This document shows, one piece after another, positions 1 to 4,612 of a DNA stretch of 5,118 nucleotides. The position numbers and the translations under genes were made by a program. This DNA comes from Gemmatimonadota bacterium (GTDB taxonomy: Bacteria; Gemmatimonadota; Gemmatimonadetes; Gemmatimonadales; GWC2-71-9), in NCBI GenBank assembly GCA_003221825.1, contig QHUE01000196.1, positions 1 through 5,118 on the forward strand. The letters run 5' to 3'. The notes below the pieces were generated by a model. The model searched no databases. It saw only the letters and a list, made by a program, of their open reading frames with translations, and was not told the origin of the DNA. Position 1 is the stretch's first letter. Every line of letters starts with the position of its first letter.

Positions 1-229
1 CCCACGCTCCCTCTGCGATCGCTGGCGTGACGGCGGCCGCGGGATCGAGCTCGTGAAACACCGTCGCCAGGAGGGGTACGCCGGCCACGACCAGGCGGCC
101 CTCTGCCACAAACCGCGCCTCCGCCGATTGCGTGGCGACAGCGCCCAGCAAACGCGTGGTGACGTCCTCTCCCGCCCGGTCCTCCGCCAGCGCGCGTCGC
201 GCCTCGATCAGACCAAATTGCTCAGCCAA
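1..229 (-). CDS. nadC: Nicotinate-nucleotide pyrophosphorylase (quinolinate phosphoribosyltransferase), N-terminal part
   Basis: Only the first 76 codons are present; the gene runs off the left edge. The enzyme converts quinolinate and PRPP to nicotinate mononucleotide, CO2 and pyrophosphate in the cytoplasm. The visible part matches the family's N-terminal domain: an acidic LAEDRAGEDVTTRLL stretch (about residues 14-28, the usual ED-x-G-x-D-hT element), then ARFVAEGRLVVAGVPLLATV (38-57) and EGAW near the cut. The PRPP and quinolinate binding residues of the barrel domain lie outside. The start is inferred to be TTG at 229-227: upstream in this frame there is no ATG, GTG or TTG for at least nine codons, and the protein aligns from here. 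It overlaps the last 8 bases of nadA, so translation is probably coupled to that gene. No strong ribosome site precedes it. Family assignment is confident; the exact start is less so. Confidence 0.87.
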   Translation of the reverse strand, partial: MAEQFGLIEARRALAEDRAGEDVTTRLLGAVATQSAEARFVAEGRLVVAGVPLLATVFHELDPAAAVTPAIAEGAW

Positions 230-1190
230 TCGCCAGCATCCGATCGATGGCGCGTCGTGCGCGGGTAGCGACGTCGGGCGGTACGGTCACCTCGTATTTC
301 AGCTCACGGAGCGCGTCACGCAGCTTTTCCAGGGTGATCTGCTTCATGTAACGGCATTCCGCCGATTCGCGCGCCGCCAGGAATTCCTTGTGCGGGTTCT
401 CGCGACGCAGGCGGTGCAGCACGCCGGTCTCCGTCGCCACCACGAAACGCCGGGCGGGCGAGACCCGGGCGCGCCGCATCATCTGCTCGGTCGAGACGAT
501 CTGCATGCGTCCGGCGGCGACGTCGCCCTCGGTCTCGGCGTAGTACATCGCGCTCGTGACGCAGCCACACTCGGGGTGCACCAGGAACTCGGCATCGGGA
601 TATTCGGCGCGCCGCTGGGCCAGCGTCTCGCGCGTGAGCCCGGCGTGGACGTGGCACTCACCGAGCCAGACATCGAGCGGGCGACCGGTCACCTTGCGCA
701 AATAGTTGCCGAGGAACATGTCGGGCAGGAACAGCACCGGGACGCCCGAGGGGAGCGCCTGAATGACGGCGACGGCGTTCCCCGACGTGCAGCAGTAGTC
801 GGCTTCGGCCTTCACGTCGGCCGCGGTATTCACGTAGGCCACGACGAGGCCGTCCGGATGCGCGGCGCGCCAGGCGCGCACGTCTGCCGCCTGGATCGTC
901 GCGGCGAGCGAGCAGCCGGCGCTGGGGTCCGGAATGAGGACCCGCTTATCGGGGTTCGCAATCGCGGCCGTTTCCGCCATGAAGTGCACGCCACAGATCA
1001 CGAGCACGGGCGCGTCGAGCTCGGTCGCCCGGCGCGCCATCTGGAGCGAATCGGCCACGACGTCGGCCAGGTCCTGGATCTCGGGACGCTGATAGTTGTG
1101 CGCGAGGATCGCCGCGCGGCGCTCGATGCGAAGCTCGTCGATCTCGGCGATGAGATCGCGAGTACTGGTCGTTGGTATGGACGCGCCCAT
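222..1190 (-). CDS. nadA: Quinolinate synthase NadA
   Basis: The 322-residue cytoplasmic enzyme condenses iminoaspartate with dihydroxyacetone phosphate to quinolinate and needs a [4Fe-4S] cluster. Family landmarks occur in order: AHNYQRPEIQDLADVVADSL (30-49), VICGVHFMAETA (64-75), IPDPSAGCSL (86-95), YVNTAADVKAEADYCCTSGN (119-138), LPDMFLGNYL (155-164), WLGECHVHAGL (175-185), LVHPECGC (203-210) and ECRYMKQITLEKL (278-290). The likely cluster ligands are C66, C179 and C279. Their spacing, wide between the first two, resembles the longer B. subtilis-type NadA more than the E. coli type. The ATG start is preceded by GGGAG with a 9-base spacer. nadC follows with an 8-base overlap. nadB, which would supply iminoaspartate, is not in the window. 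The last residues before the stop are unremarkable, and no defect is seen. Confidence 0.97.
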   Translation of the reverse strand: MGASIPTTSTRDLIAEIDELRIERRAAILAHNYQRPEIQDLADVVADSLQMARRATELDAPVLVICGVHFMAETAAIANPDKRVLIPDPSAGCSLAATIQAADVRAWRAAHPDGLVVAYVNTAADVKAEADYCCTSGNAVAVIQALPSGVPVLFLPDMFLGNYLRKVTGRPLDVWLGECHVHAGLTRETLAQRRAEYPDAEFLVHPECGCVTSAMYYAETEGDVAAGRMQIVSTEQMMRRARVSPARRFVVATETGVLHRLRRENPHKEFLAARESAECRYMKQITLEKLRDALRELKYEVTVPPDVATRARRAIDRMLAIG

Positions 1191-1199
1191 CGGATGCAG

Positions 1200-1204
1200 C
1201 TCCC
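1200..1204 (-). promoter_or_regulatory. Ribosome binding site of nadA
   Basis: On the minus strand GGGAG stands 9 bases before the ATG at 1190. It supports that ATG over an out-of-frame ATG slightly upstream, at about 1206. Confidence 0.6.
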
Positions 1205-1216
1205 ATTGTTATGGTG

Positions 1217-1281
1217 CCGAGGCTGGGGGGCCGATTGGGTAACGCCTCGGTCCGTCGTGGGGGACGAACCGCTCCCAGCCT
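1217..1281 (-). promoter_or_regulatory. Alternative inverted repeats in the nadA leader
   Basis: Two perfect inverted repeats share one strand, so they cannot both form. Pairing one joins 1217-1223 (CCGAGGC on plus) with 1244-1250 (GCCTCGG): 7 base pairs with a 20-base loop. Pairing two joins 1220-1227 (AGGCTGGG) with 1274-1281 (CCCAGCCT): 8 base pairs with a long loop. In the nadA-sense RNA the shared segment is the last one, ending 26 bases before the start codon and about 12 bases before GGGAG. That arrangement suits an attenuator or a leader that controls ribosome access, but it may be chance in GC-rich DNA. I see no T-run for a classical terminator, no convincing -35/-10 pair, and no match I can recall to known NAD-type riboswitches. 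Confidence 0.3.
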
Positions 1282-1335
1282 GGGGCGCCTACTGCGCGCC
1301 AACCGGAAGGATAATCAGAGAGGGGAGGAGTTTGA

Positions 1336-1395
1336 AGGACCTACTGGGTGGAGCTTTCGCTCGACTTCAACAAGAAGCCGAAGGCGTCGCGCTAA
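1336..1395 (+). pseudogene. Possible C-terminal remnant of a lost plus-strand gene
   Basis: Directly after an in-frame TGA (1333-1335), 19 codons run to TAA at 1393-1395 and read RTYWVELSLDFNKKPKASR. All but one of the third positions are G or C, as expected for real coding sequence in this genome, while the stretch just upstream shows no such pattern in this frame. The aromatic, alternating RTYWVELSLDF resembles the last beta strand of an outer-membrane barrel such as a TonB-dependent receptor. That resemblance is inference from style, not a match. A one-base change would join it to an upstream FEG in the neighbouring frame. The TAA overlaps the methyltransferase stop on the other strand (shared CTAA), so the two reading frames would be tail to tail. 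It could also be chance. Confidence 0.25.
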
Positions 1396-1937
1396 GGCAC
1401 CCGCTCCATAACGGTAACGTAGAGAGATCCTCCATACGCGGAGGGACGTCTCGCCGTGATCGCCGGTTTGGAGAGGCCAAGGCCGGCCACCATCTCGGGG
1501 AGCCGCTCGGCGGAGATGGGATACGGCACCCAGCGGCTGGGGCGACGCCCATCATACTCGACGATCACCACTCGCCCGCCGGGGCGCAGCCAGGTGAGCA
1601 GATGCGCCAATACATCCCGCGGATTCGCGACAAAATGCAGCGCGTTCGCAAAGAGCATTCCGCTGAGCTGACTGACACCAATCCCTGGCAGCTGCAAGGG
1701 ACGACTGAAGTCCCCAATCACGGGAATTACCTCGACGCCGTCCGCACCCACGCCTGCAATTGACTCGATCGCGGCACGATCGCGGTCCACCGCATAAATG
1801 CGGCTGCCCCGCCCCAGCCGGCGGGCGAGCGCGCGGGAAAAGGTTCCACCGCCGGCACCCACATCGGCCCAGTCTCCCGCCTGCAGAGGAACCGCCGCTG
1901 CGAGCAACGCTTCAGCGTCAGCGATGTGCACGGTCAA
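1392..1937 (-). CDS. Class I SAM-dependent methyltransferase (UbiE-like fold), substrate unknown
   Basis: This small protein of 181 residues has the Rossmann-type methyltransferase pattern. Motif I is WADVGAGGGTFSRAL (23-37), the SAM-binding glycine loop. The acidic end of strand 2 is YAVDRD (48-53, D51), and GDFSRPL (75-81) is the next loop. FANALHFVANPRDVL (96-110) matches the post-motif region of UbiE-like enzymes, and LRPGGRVVIVEY (117-128) is the strand 5 motif. No membrane segment or signal peptide is seen, so it should be cytoplasmic. The start taken is TTG at 1937-1935: its TTGA overlaps the stop of the 65-residue gene upstream, and GGGAG lies 4 bases ahead. GTG at 1931-1929 (third codon) is a close alternative with a 10-base spacer. 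It is the last gene of the coupled trio. Nothing in the sequence tells whether it acts on a quinone, a small toxic compound or something else. Confidence 0.85.
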   Translation of the reverse strand: MTVHIADAEALLAAAVPLQAGDWADVGAGGGTFSRALARRLGRGSRIYAVDRDRAAIESIAGVGADGVEVIPVIGDFSRPLQLPGIGVSQLSGMLFANALHFVANPRDVLAHLLTWLRPGGRVVIVEYDGRRPSRWVPYPISAERLPEMVAGLGLSKPAITARRPSAYGGSLYVTVMERVP

Positions 1938-2131
1938 GGGACTCCCACGAAGCGCGGGGAGGGACGGTCTGGAGTGGACACCGGCTCCATCTCCTGCGGA
2001 GTGGCATCGAATTCCTCGTCTGCAATCGATTCAACCAGCAGCTGCGGCTCGAGCACGCTGGAGCCGACTCGCCACCAGGCACCCAGGGCGCGCAGCTGCC
2101 GGAAGTATCGACCGCGAGACACCTGCGGCAT
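1934..2131 (-). CDS. Unrecognised 65-residue protein, coupled between OMP and methyltransferase
   Basis: I do not recognise this protein. Its case rests on position: the ATG shares one base with the OMP stop (TGATG at 2133-2129), and its TGA overlaps the TTG start of the methyltransferase (TTGA at 1937-1934). Third codon positions are mostly G or C, as in its neighbours. The N-terminal third is basic and aromatic (RGRYFRQLRALGAWWRVG, residues 6-23) and could form an amphipathic helix. The middle is acidic (VESIADEEFDATPQEMEP, 33-50), and the end is proline-rich (PDRPSPRFVGVP). There is no signal peptide, no clear transmembrane segment and no cysteine. The frame also allows a GTG ten codons earlier (2161), but that would run 31 bases into the OMP gene, so the coupled ATG is preferred. 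The role is unknown; a small partner or regulator of a neighbour is only a guess. Confidence 0.6.
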   Translation of the reverse strand: MPQVSRGRYFRQLRALGAWWRVGSSVLEPQLLVESIADEEFDATPQEMEPVSTPDRPSPRFVGVP

Positions 2132-2721
2132 CAGAACGAGACCGTGACTCCACCCTGCCACGCCACATCGTGCTGCGTCTTGTCGAAGCCGTAACGGTCG
2201 AACTTGTAGACGTAGTCACGTCCTTCCGCACGAACGCCGACGCGACCGAACCGGTACTCCACACCCGCGCCGAAATTGCCGGCGAACTTCGTCCAGGTGC
2301 TGTCCGACTCGAGCTGATGGACGCTGATCGCTCCGGCGCCGCCCACAACATAGGGCACGATCGTGCTGGCCCCCGCGGTGAGCGGATAGCGCAGGACGAC
2401 ATCGGCGTCATAGGCGAACTTGTTGAACTTGCCGCGACCGGTGATCGCGCCGGACCGCAGGCTGTCCTGTGCCCAGGTGCCTCCAATACGCAGGCCGAGG
2501 CGGGACAGGATCCAGTAGTTGGCGTCGAGGGAGCCCGCCCAACCGAGTCGCCAGTCCGCGGTGCCGGCATCGTTCAGATTCGCGGCACCGGATAGCCCGC
2601 CGAATGCGGCCGAAACGGTGAATCGGTCGGCCAGGGGATTGGGGTTCTGCGCGTGCAGGGCCGCCGGCGTGATCGCGAGGGCGGCGAGCGTGAAGGAGAG
2701 GGCAAGCGAACGGCTCGACAT
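2131..2721 (-). CDS. Outer-membrane beta-barrel protein with signal peptide
   Basis: The protein has 196 residues. Residues 1-24 are a signal peptide (MSSR, a hydrophobic LALSFTLAALAITPA core, then ALHA before QN), so a mature protein starting near Q25 is expected. The rest is alternating amphipathic strands rich in Gly, Tyr, Trp and Phe (for example FTVSAAFGGLSG, GLRIGGTWA, ADVVLRYPL, VGVRAEGRDYVY), and the chain ends in VTVSF with a terminal Phe, the usual BAM recognition signal. Size and pattern fit a small barrel of about eight strands, of the OmpA/OmpW-like 'outer membrane beta-barrel domain' type. No periplasmic OmpA domain follows. It is not a TolC-type channel. The start at 2721 is set by GGAGG five bases ahead and by the signal peptide; the frame is open further up to 2808 but without such support. 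It heads the coupled trio and has a candidate MarR operator upstream. Its cargo or role is unknown. Confidence 0.85.
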   Translation of the reverse strand: MSSRSLALSFTLAALAITPAALHAQNPNPLADRFTVSAAFGGLSGAANLNDAGTADWRLGWAGSLDANYWILSRLGLRIGGTWAQDSLRSGAITGRGKFNKFAYDADVVLRYPLTAGASTIVPYVVGGAGAISVHQLESDSTWTKFAGNFGAGVEYRFGRVGVRAEGRDYVYKFDRYGFDKTQHDVAWQGGVTVSF

Positions 2722-2726
2722 AGGAT

Positions 2727-2731
2727 CCTCC
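2727..2731 (-). promoter_or_regulatory. Ribosome binding site of the OMP gene
   Basis: On the minus strand GGAGG stands five bases before the ATG at 2721. It decides this start against the longer open frame that reaches 2808. Confidence 0.75.
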
Positions 2732-2775
2732 GACAAATGGTGATCAGTTGGGACGGCTACACGACCAGTGCTCCG

Positions 2776-2793
2776 TCTCGGGACGACCCGAGA
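2776..2793 (-). other. Hairpin between marR and the OMP gene
   Basis: This is a perfect 7-base-pair stem (2776-2782 with 2787-2793) closing a four-base loop, reading TCTCGGG-ACGA-CCCGAGA on plus. It sits 33 bases past the marR stop and 55 bases before the OMP start. No T-run follows on either strand, so it is not a textbook terminator. It could end marR transcripts in a U-poor way, stabilise the OMP leader, or be incidental. Confidence 0.4.
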
Positions 2794-2794
2794 A

Positions 2795-2809
2795 CGTGTC
2801 CACAACACA
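2795..2809. promoter_or_regulatory. Candidate MarR operator O3 upstream of the OMP operon
   Basis: CGTGTCCACAACACA has perfect GTGT/ACAC arms around a 5-base centre and matches the best operator (3348-3362) at 11 of 15 positions. It lies between the marR stop and the OMP start, next to the 2776-2793 hairpin. It shares the core TGT(T/C)-N3-AACA with the other two copies. If it is real, the OMP-led trio has its own promoter here under the regulator's control. I cannot point to a convincing -35/-10 pair beside it. Confidence 0.45.
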
Positions 2810-2825
2810 CATTGTTCCTGTGCGG

Positions 2826-3290
2826 TCAGTCGTCCTGGCTGGCGAGTGTCTCGGTGAGGCGGGCGAGCTGGTCGAGCTGTGAGCCGCTGAGCGATTTCGT
2901 CAGCCGCCGCGCGGCGGCGGCGATCTCCGGATCGACGCGATTCAGCACGGCGAGCCCTGACCTGGTGATGGTCGCGATGGAGCAGCGCCGGTCGTCAGGG
3001 TCCAGGCGACGCCTCGCGAATCCCAGCCGGACGAGGCGATCGAGCATACGCGTCATGTCTGGAGAGCGGTGCATGCTGCAGCGCGAGGTGACTTCGCCGC
3101 GCGCGTAGCCGGTCGGGGGGGCGTCGCGCAGGATGCGCAGCACGCGATACTGATCGGTGGTGACGCCATGCCGCTCGCAGATCTCCGCAAACGACTGCTG
3201 CAGATGATCGGCGGCGATCAACACCCCGACGGCGGCCTGTTCGGCCGGACTCACGGCTCGCTGGTGTTTCATACGCTGCCGAACCGCCAT
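2826..3290 (-). CDS. MarR-family winged-helix transcriptional regulator
   Basis: The protein has 154 residues from the chosen ATG, a usual MarR length. The family pattern is clear: a dimerisation helix at the N-terminus, VTTDQYRVLRILRDAP (43-58), the helix-turn-helix with recognition helix around HRSPDMTRMLDRLVRLG (74-90), and the wing RRRLDPDDRRCSIATITRSG (93-112) with the conserved D-x-R-R type element, then C-terminal dimer helices. There are three cysteines: C38, C71 and C103. The start could be ATG 3290 or ATG 3272; neither has a strong ribosome site, and the frame is open up to a TTG at 3344. A consensus-like TTGACA at 3323-3318 lies inside that extension, which argues against it. The gene is divergent from the RND pump and upstream of the OMP operon, a common position for a local repressor. 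Its ligand is unknown. Confidence 0.92.
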   Translation of the reverse strand: MAVRQRMKHQRAVSPAEQAAVGVLIAADHLQQSFAEICERHGVTTDQYRVLRILRDAPPTGYARGEVTSRCSMHRSPDMTRMLDRLVRLGFARRRLDPDDRRCSIATITRSGLAVLNRVDPEIAAAARRLTKSLSGSQLDQLARLTETLASQDD

Positions 3291-3294
3291 GCCG

Positions 3295-3323
3295 CAAAAT
3301 CTGTTCCCAACACGGAATGTCAA
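3295..3323 (-). promoter_or_regulatory. Candidate marR promoter
   Basis: The minus strand has a perfect TTGACA at 3323-3318. Seventeen bases on stands ATTTTG (3300-3295), a weak -10. Candidate operator O2 (3300-3314) fills most of the spacer, the classic place for autorepression. Transcription would begin near 3289, almost at ATG 3290, so either a near-leaderless message or use of ATG 3272 is implied. The weak -10 keeps confidence low. Confidence 0.35.
3300..3314. promoter_or_regulatory. Candidate MarR operator O2
   Basis: TCTGTTCCCAACACG contains TGTT-CCC-AACA, a perfect 4-base inverted repeat with a 3-base centre. It matches O1 at 11 of 15 positions, and its centre lies 48 bases from O1's. 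It overlaps the spacer and -10 of the candidate marR promoter. Confidence 0.5.
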
Positions 3324-3347
3324 GACTCCCGCCCGCGGGAACAATTT

Positions 3348-3362
3348 CGTGTTCTAAACACG
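3348..3362. promoter_or_regulatory. Candidate MarR operator O1 (best palindrome)
   Basis: CGTGTTCTAAACACG is a perfect inverted repeat with six-base arms (CGTGTT and AACACG) around CTA. It sits in the divergent region between marR and the adaptor gene. An overlapping outward pair, GAACA (3339-3343) and TGTTC (3350-3354) with six bases between, reuses its left arm. Arm length and 15-base size suit a dimeric winged-helix regulator. It is the strongest of three similar sites. Confidence 0.55.
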
Positions 3363-3514
3363 TTCTTGCGCAATTCGGGAATCAGCCGGATCCGTGTCGG
3401 CGTCACTGCCGACAGTGCCGTGACATCGCAATGGTTGTCGAATTCAGCTGCTGTCATCCGACGATCTCTGTGAGTCACACCCATCACCATCCGCAGCTCC
3501 TGGGAGGTCGTCGT
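3363..3514 (+). other. Leader region of the RND pump operon
   Basis: About 150 bases lie between operator O1 and the adaptor start, with no gene I can support. They contain an eight-base palindrome TTGCGCAA (3366-3373) and a perfect hairpin CACTG-CCGA-CAGTG (3404-3417), which competes with GTCAC (3402-3406) pairing to GTGAC (3420-3424). GTGACA at 3420-3425 resembles a -35, but nothing like a -10 follows at the right distance. The pump promoter is therefore not located. Confidence 0.3.
3502..3507 (+). promoter_or_regulatory. Ribosome binding site of the adaptor gene
   Basis: GGGAGG stands seven bases before ATG 3515. It fixes this start against the open frame that reaches back to 3317, whose extra residues do not resemble the family. 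Confidence 0.8.
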
Positions 3515-4612
3515 ATGCGTGAACGTATTCTCGGAAACGCTGGACGCGGGTCAGCGATTCTGCTGGCCGTCGTCCTCAGCATCGGCATCGCGCTGGCCGC
3601 CTGGAAGACCGCGGCCGCCCGCGCCACCACCGCGGCGGCTGCGCACCAGCCCGAGCCGATCGAAGCCGTGACCACCGCCGTCGCGCGTGCCGAAGCGCAT
3701 CGGGCGACGACCACATCGATCGGAACCGTGCTTGCCCTGCGCTCGATCACGTTGCGGACCGAGCTCGCCGGCACGGTGCGCGAGGTGGCGCTGGTGCCGG
3801 GCCGGATCGTCGACTCCGGCGCGGTGCTGGTCGCGCTCGACGTCTCCGTCGAAACCGCCGATCTCCAGGCGCTGCAAGCACAGGCGAGTCTCGCGCTGAC
3901 GAGCCTCGCCCGGCTCGAGCGCCTGCGGCAGTACGGTGCCGTCTCGGCCGAAGAGGTCGATCGTGCGGTCGCCGAGCGCGACATCGCACAGGCGCAAATC
4001 GCCCGCACGCAGGCGATCATCGCCAAGAAGACGATTCGCGCGCCCTTCCGCGCGCGAGTCGGTATCGCCGACGTGCATCCCGGCCAGTACCTGAACGAAG
4101 GCACGCCGCTCACCACGCTCCAGGGCATCGATGGCGCGGTGCACGTGGACTTCGCGGTGTCACAGCAAGTGGCCGTGGGCCTGCGCGCGGGCGCTCCAGT
4201 CCAGGTGGTGACGACGGCGGACTCGACGCCCGTCGCCGCGCGGATCGTGGCGGTTGACGCGCGGGTCGATCCCGTCACCCGCACCACGATGGTCCGTGCG
4301 ACGATCGCTGGCGGCGCTCCAGCGCCGGGGTCATCGGTCCGCGTCTTCGTGCCGGCGGGGCCGATGGTCACAGCGATCGTCATCCCCGTGAGCGCGCTGC
4401 GGCGCGGTCCGTCCGGCGATCACGTGTTCGTCATCGCCGCCGATGAGAGCGGCAAGACCCGCGCGCACGAGCGGCCGGTCCGCAGCGGCCCGATGCTGGG
4501 TGATGAGATCGTGATCCTCGAAGGCCTAAAAGCAGGAGAGCAGGTCGCCGCATCCGGCTCGTTCAAGCTGCGTGAGTCGGTCCTGGTGGCGGTCGGCGGA
4601 GGTTCTCAGTAA
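3515..4612 (+). CDS. RND efflux periplasmic adaptor (membrane-fusion protein, HlyD/AcrA family)
   Basis: This 365-residue protein bridges an RND permease to an outer-membrane channel. Residues 12-29 (GSAILLAVVLSIGIALAA) form an inner-membrane anchor or uncleaved signal, with no lipobox cysteine. The first lipoyl half is RTELAGTVREVALVPGRIVD (81-100), and the second is KTIRAPFRARVGIADVHPGQ (172-191). Between them is a short coiled-coil hairpin (about 112-170). It carries R133, L137 and S144 in R-x3-L-x6-S spacing, the RLS motif that docks TolC-type channels (AcrA R128, L132, S139). A beta-barrel domain follows (about 208-290), then a membrane-proximal domain ending in LKAGEQVAASGSFKLRE (338-354). 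The gene overlaps the permease at TAATG. Control by the divergent MarR protein is inferred from the candidate operators. The TolC-type partner is not in the window, and the substrate cannot be read. Confidence 0.95.
   Translation: MRERILGNAGRGSAILLAVVLSIGIALAAWKTAAARATTAAAAHQPEPIEAVTTAVARAEAHRATTTSIGTVLALRSITLRTELAGTVREVALVPGRIVDSGAVLVALDVSVETADLQALQAQASLALTSLARLERLRQYGAVSAEEVDRAVAERDIAQAQIARTQAIIAKKTIRAPFRARVGIADVHPGQYLNEGTPLTTLQGIDGAVHVDFAVSQQVAVGLRAGAPVQVVTTADSTPVAARIVAVDARVDPVTRTTMVRATIAGGAPAPGSSVRVFVPAGPMVTAIVIPVSALRRGPSGDHVFVIAADESGKTRAHERPVRSGPMLGDEIVILEGLKAGEQVAASGSFKLRESVLVAVGGGSQ

Noticed and set aside
1191..1391. Known NAD-binding riboswitch upstream of nadA
   Set aside because: I looked for the conserved CUUCAACAACCCCGUAGG-like core I recall for the nadA motif. 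The nadA-sense strand does not contain it; a weakly similar CTTCAACAAG at 1365-1374 is on the other strand.
132..1763. Very long plus-strand open frame (543 codons) across nadA, the gap and part of the methyltransferase
   Set aside because: It is antisense to two confidently identified genes, has no recognisable domain, and runs straight through the intergenic gap. Long antisense frames are expected in GC-rich coding DNA.
1798..2595. Plus-strand open frame of 265 codons opposite the methyltransferase, small gene and OMP
   Set aside because: Its composition (Arg, Ala, Gly-rich without domains) is that of an antisense shadow, and the opposite strand carries a signal-peptide barrel with a good ribosome site.
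2722..2808. Twenty-nine extra codons at the front of the OMP gene
   Set aside because: They would bury the signal peptide inside the protein and cross operator O3 and the hairpin; GGAGG marks ATG 2721.
3291..3344. Eighteen extra codons at the front of marR, from TTG 3344
   Set aside because: The stretch contains TTGACA and operator O2, and the family length fits ATG 3290 or 3272.
3317..3514. Sixty-six extra codons at the front of the adaptor frame
   Set aside because: The residues look nothing like an export signal, the stretch contains operator O1, and GGGAGG plus the membrane anchor support ATG 3515.
3484..4383. Minus-strand open frame of 299 codons opposite the adaptor gene
   Set aside because: It is low-complexity Ala/Thr/Ser/Arg-rich and antisense to an adaptor with intact lipoyl halves and an RLS motif.
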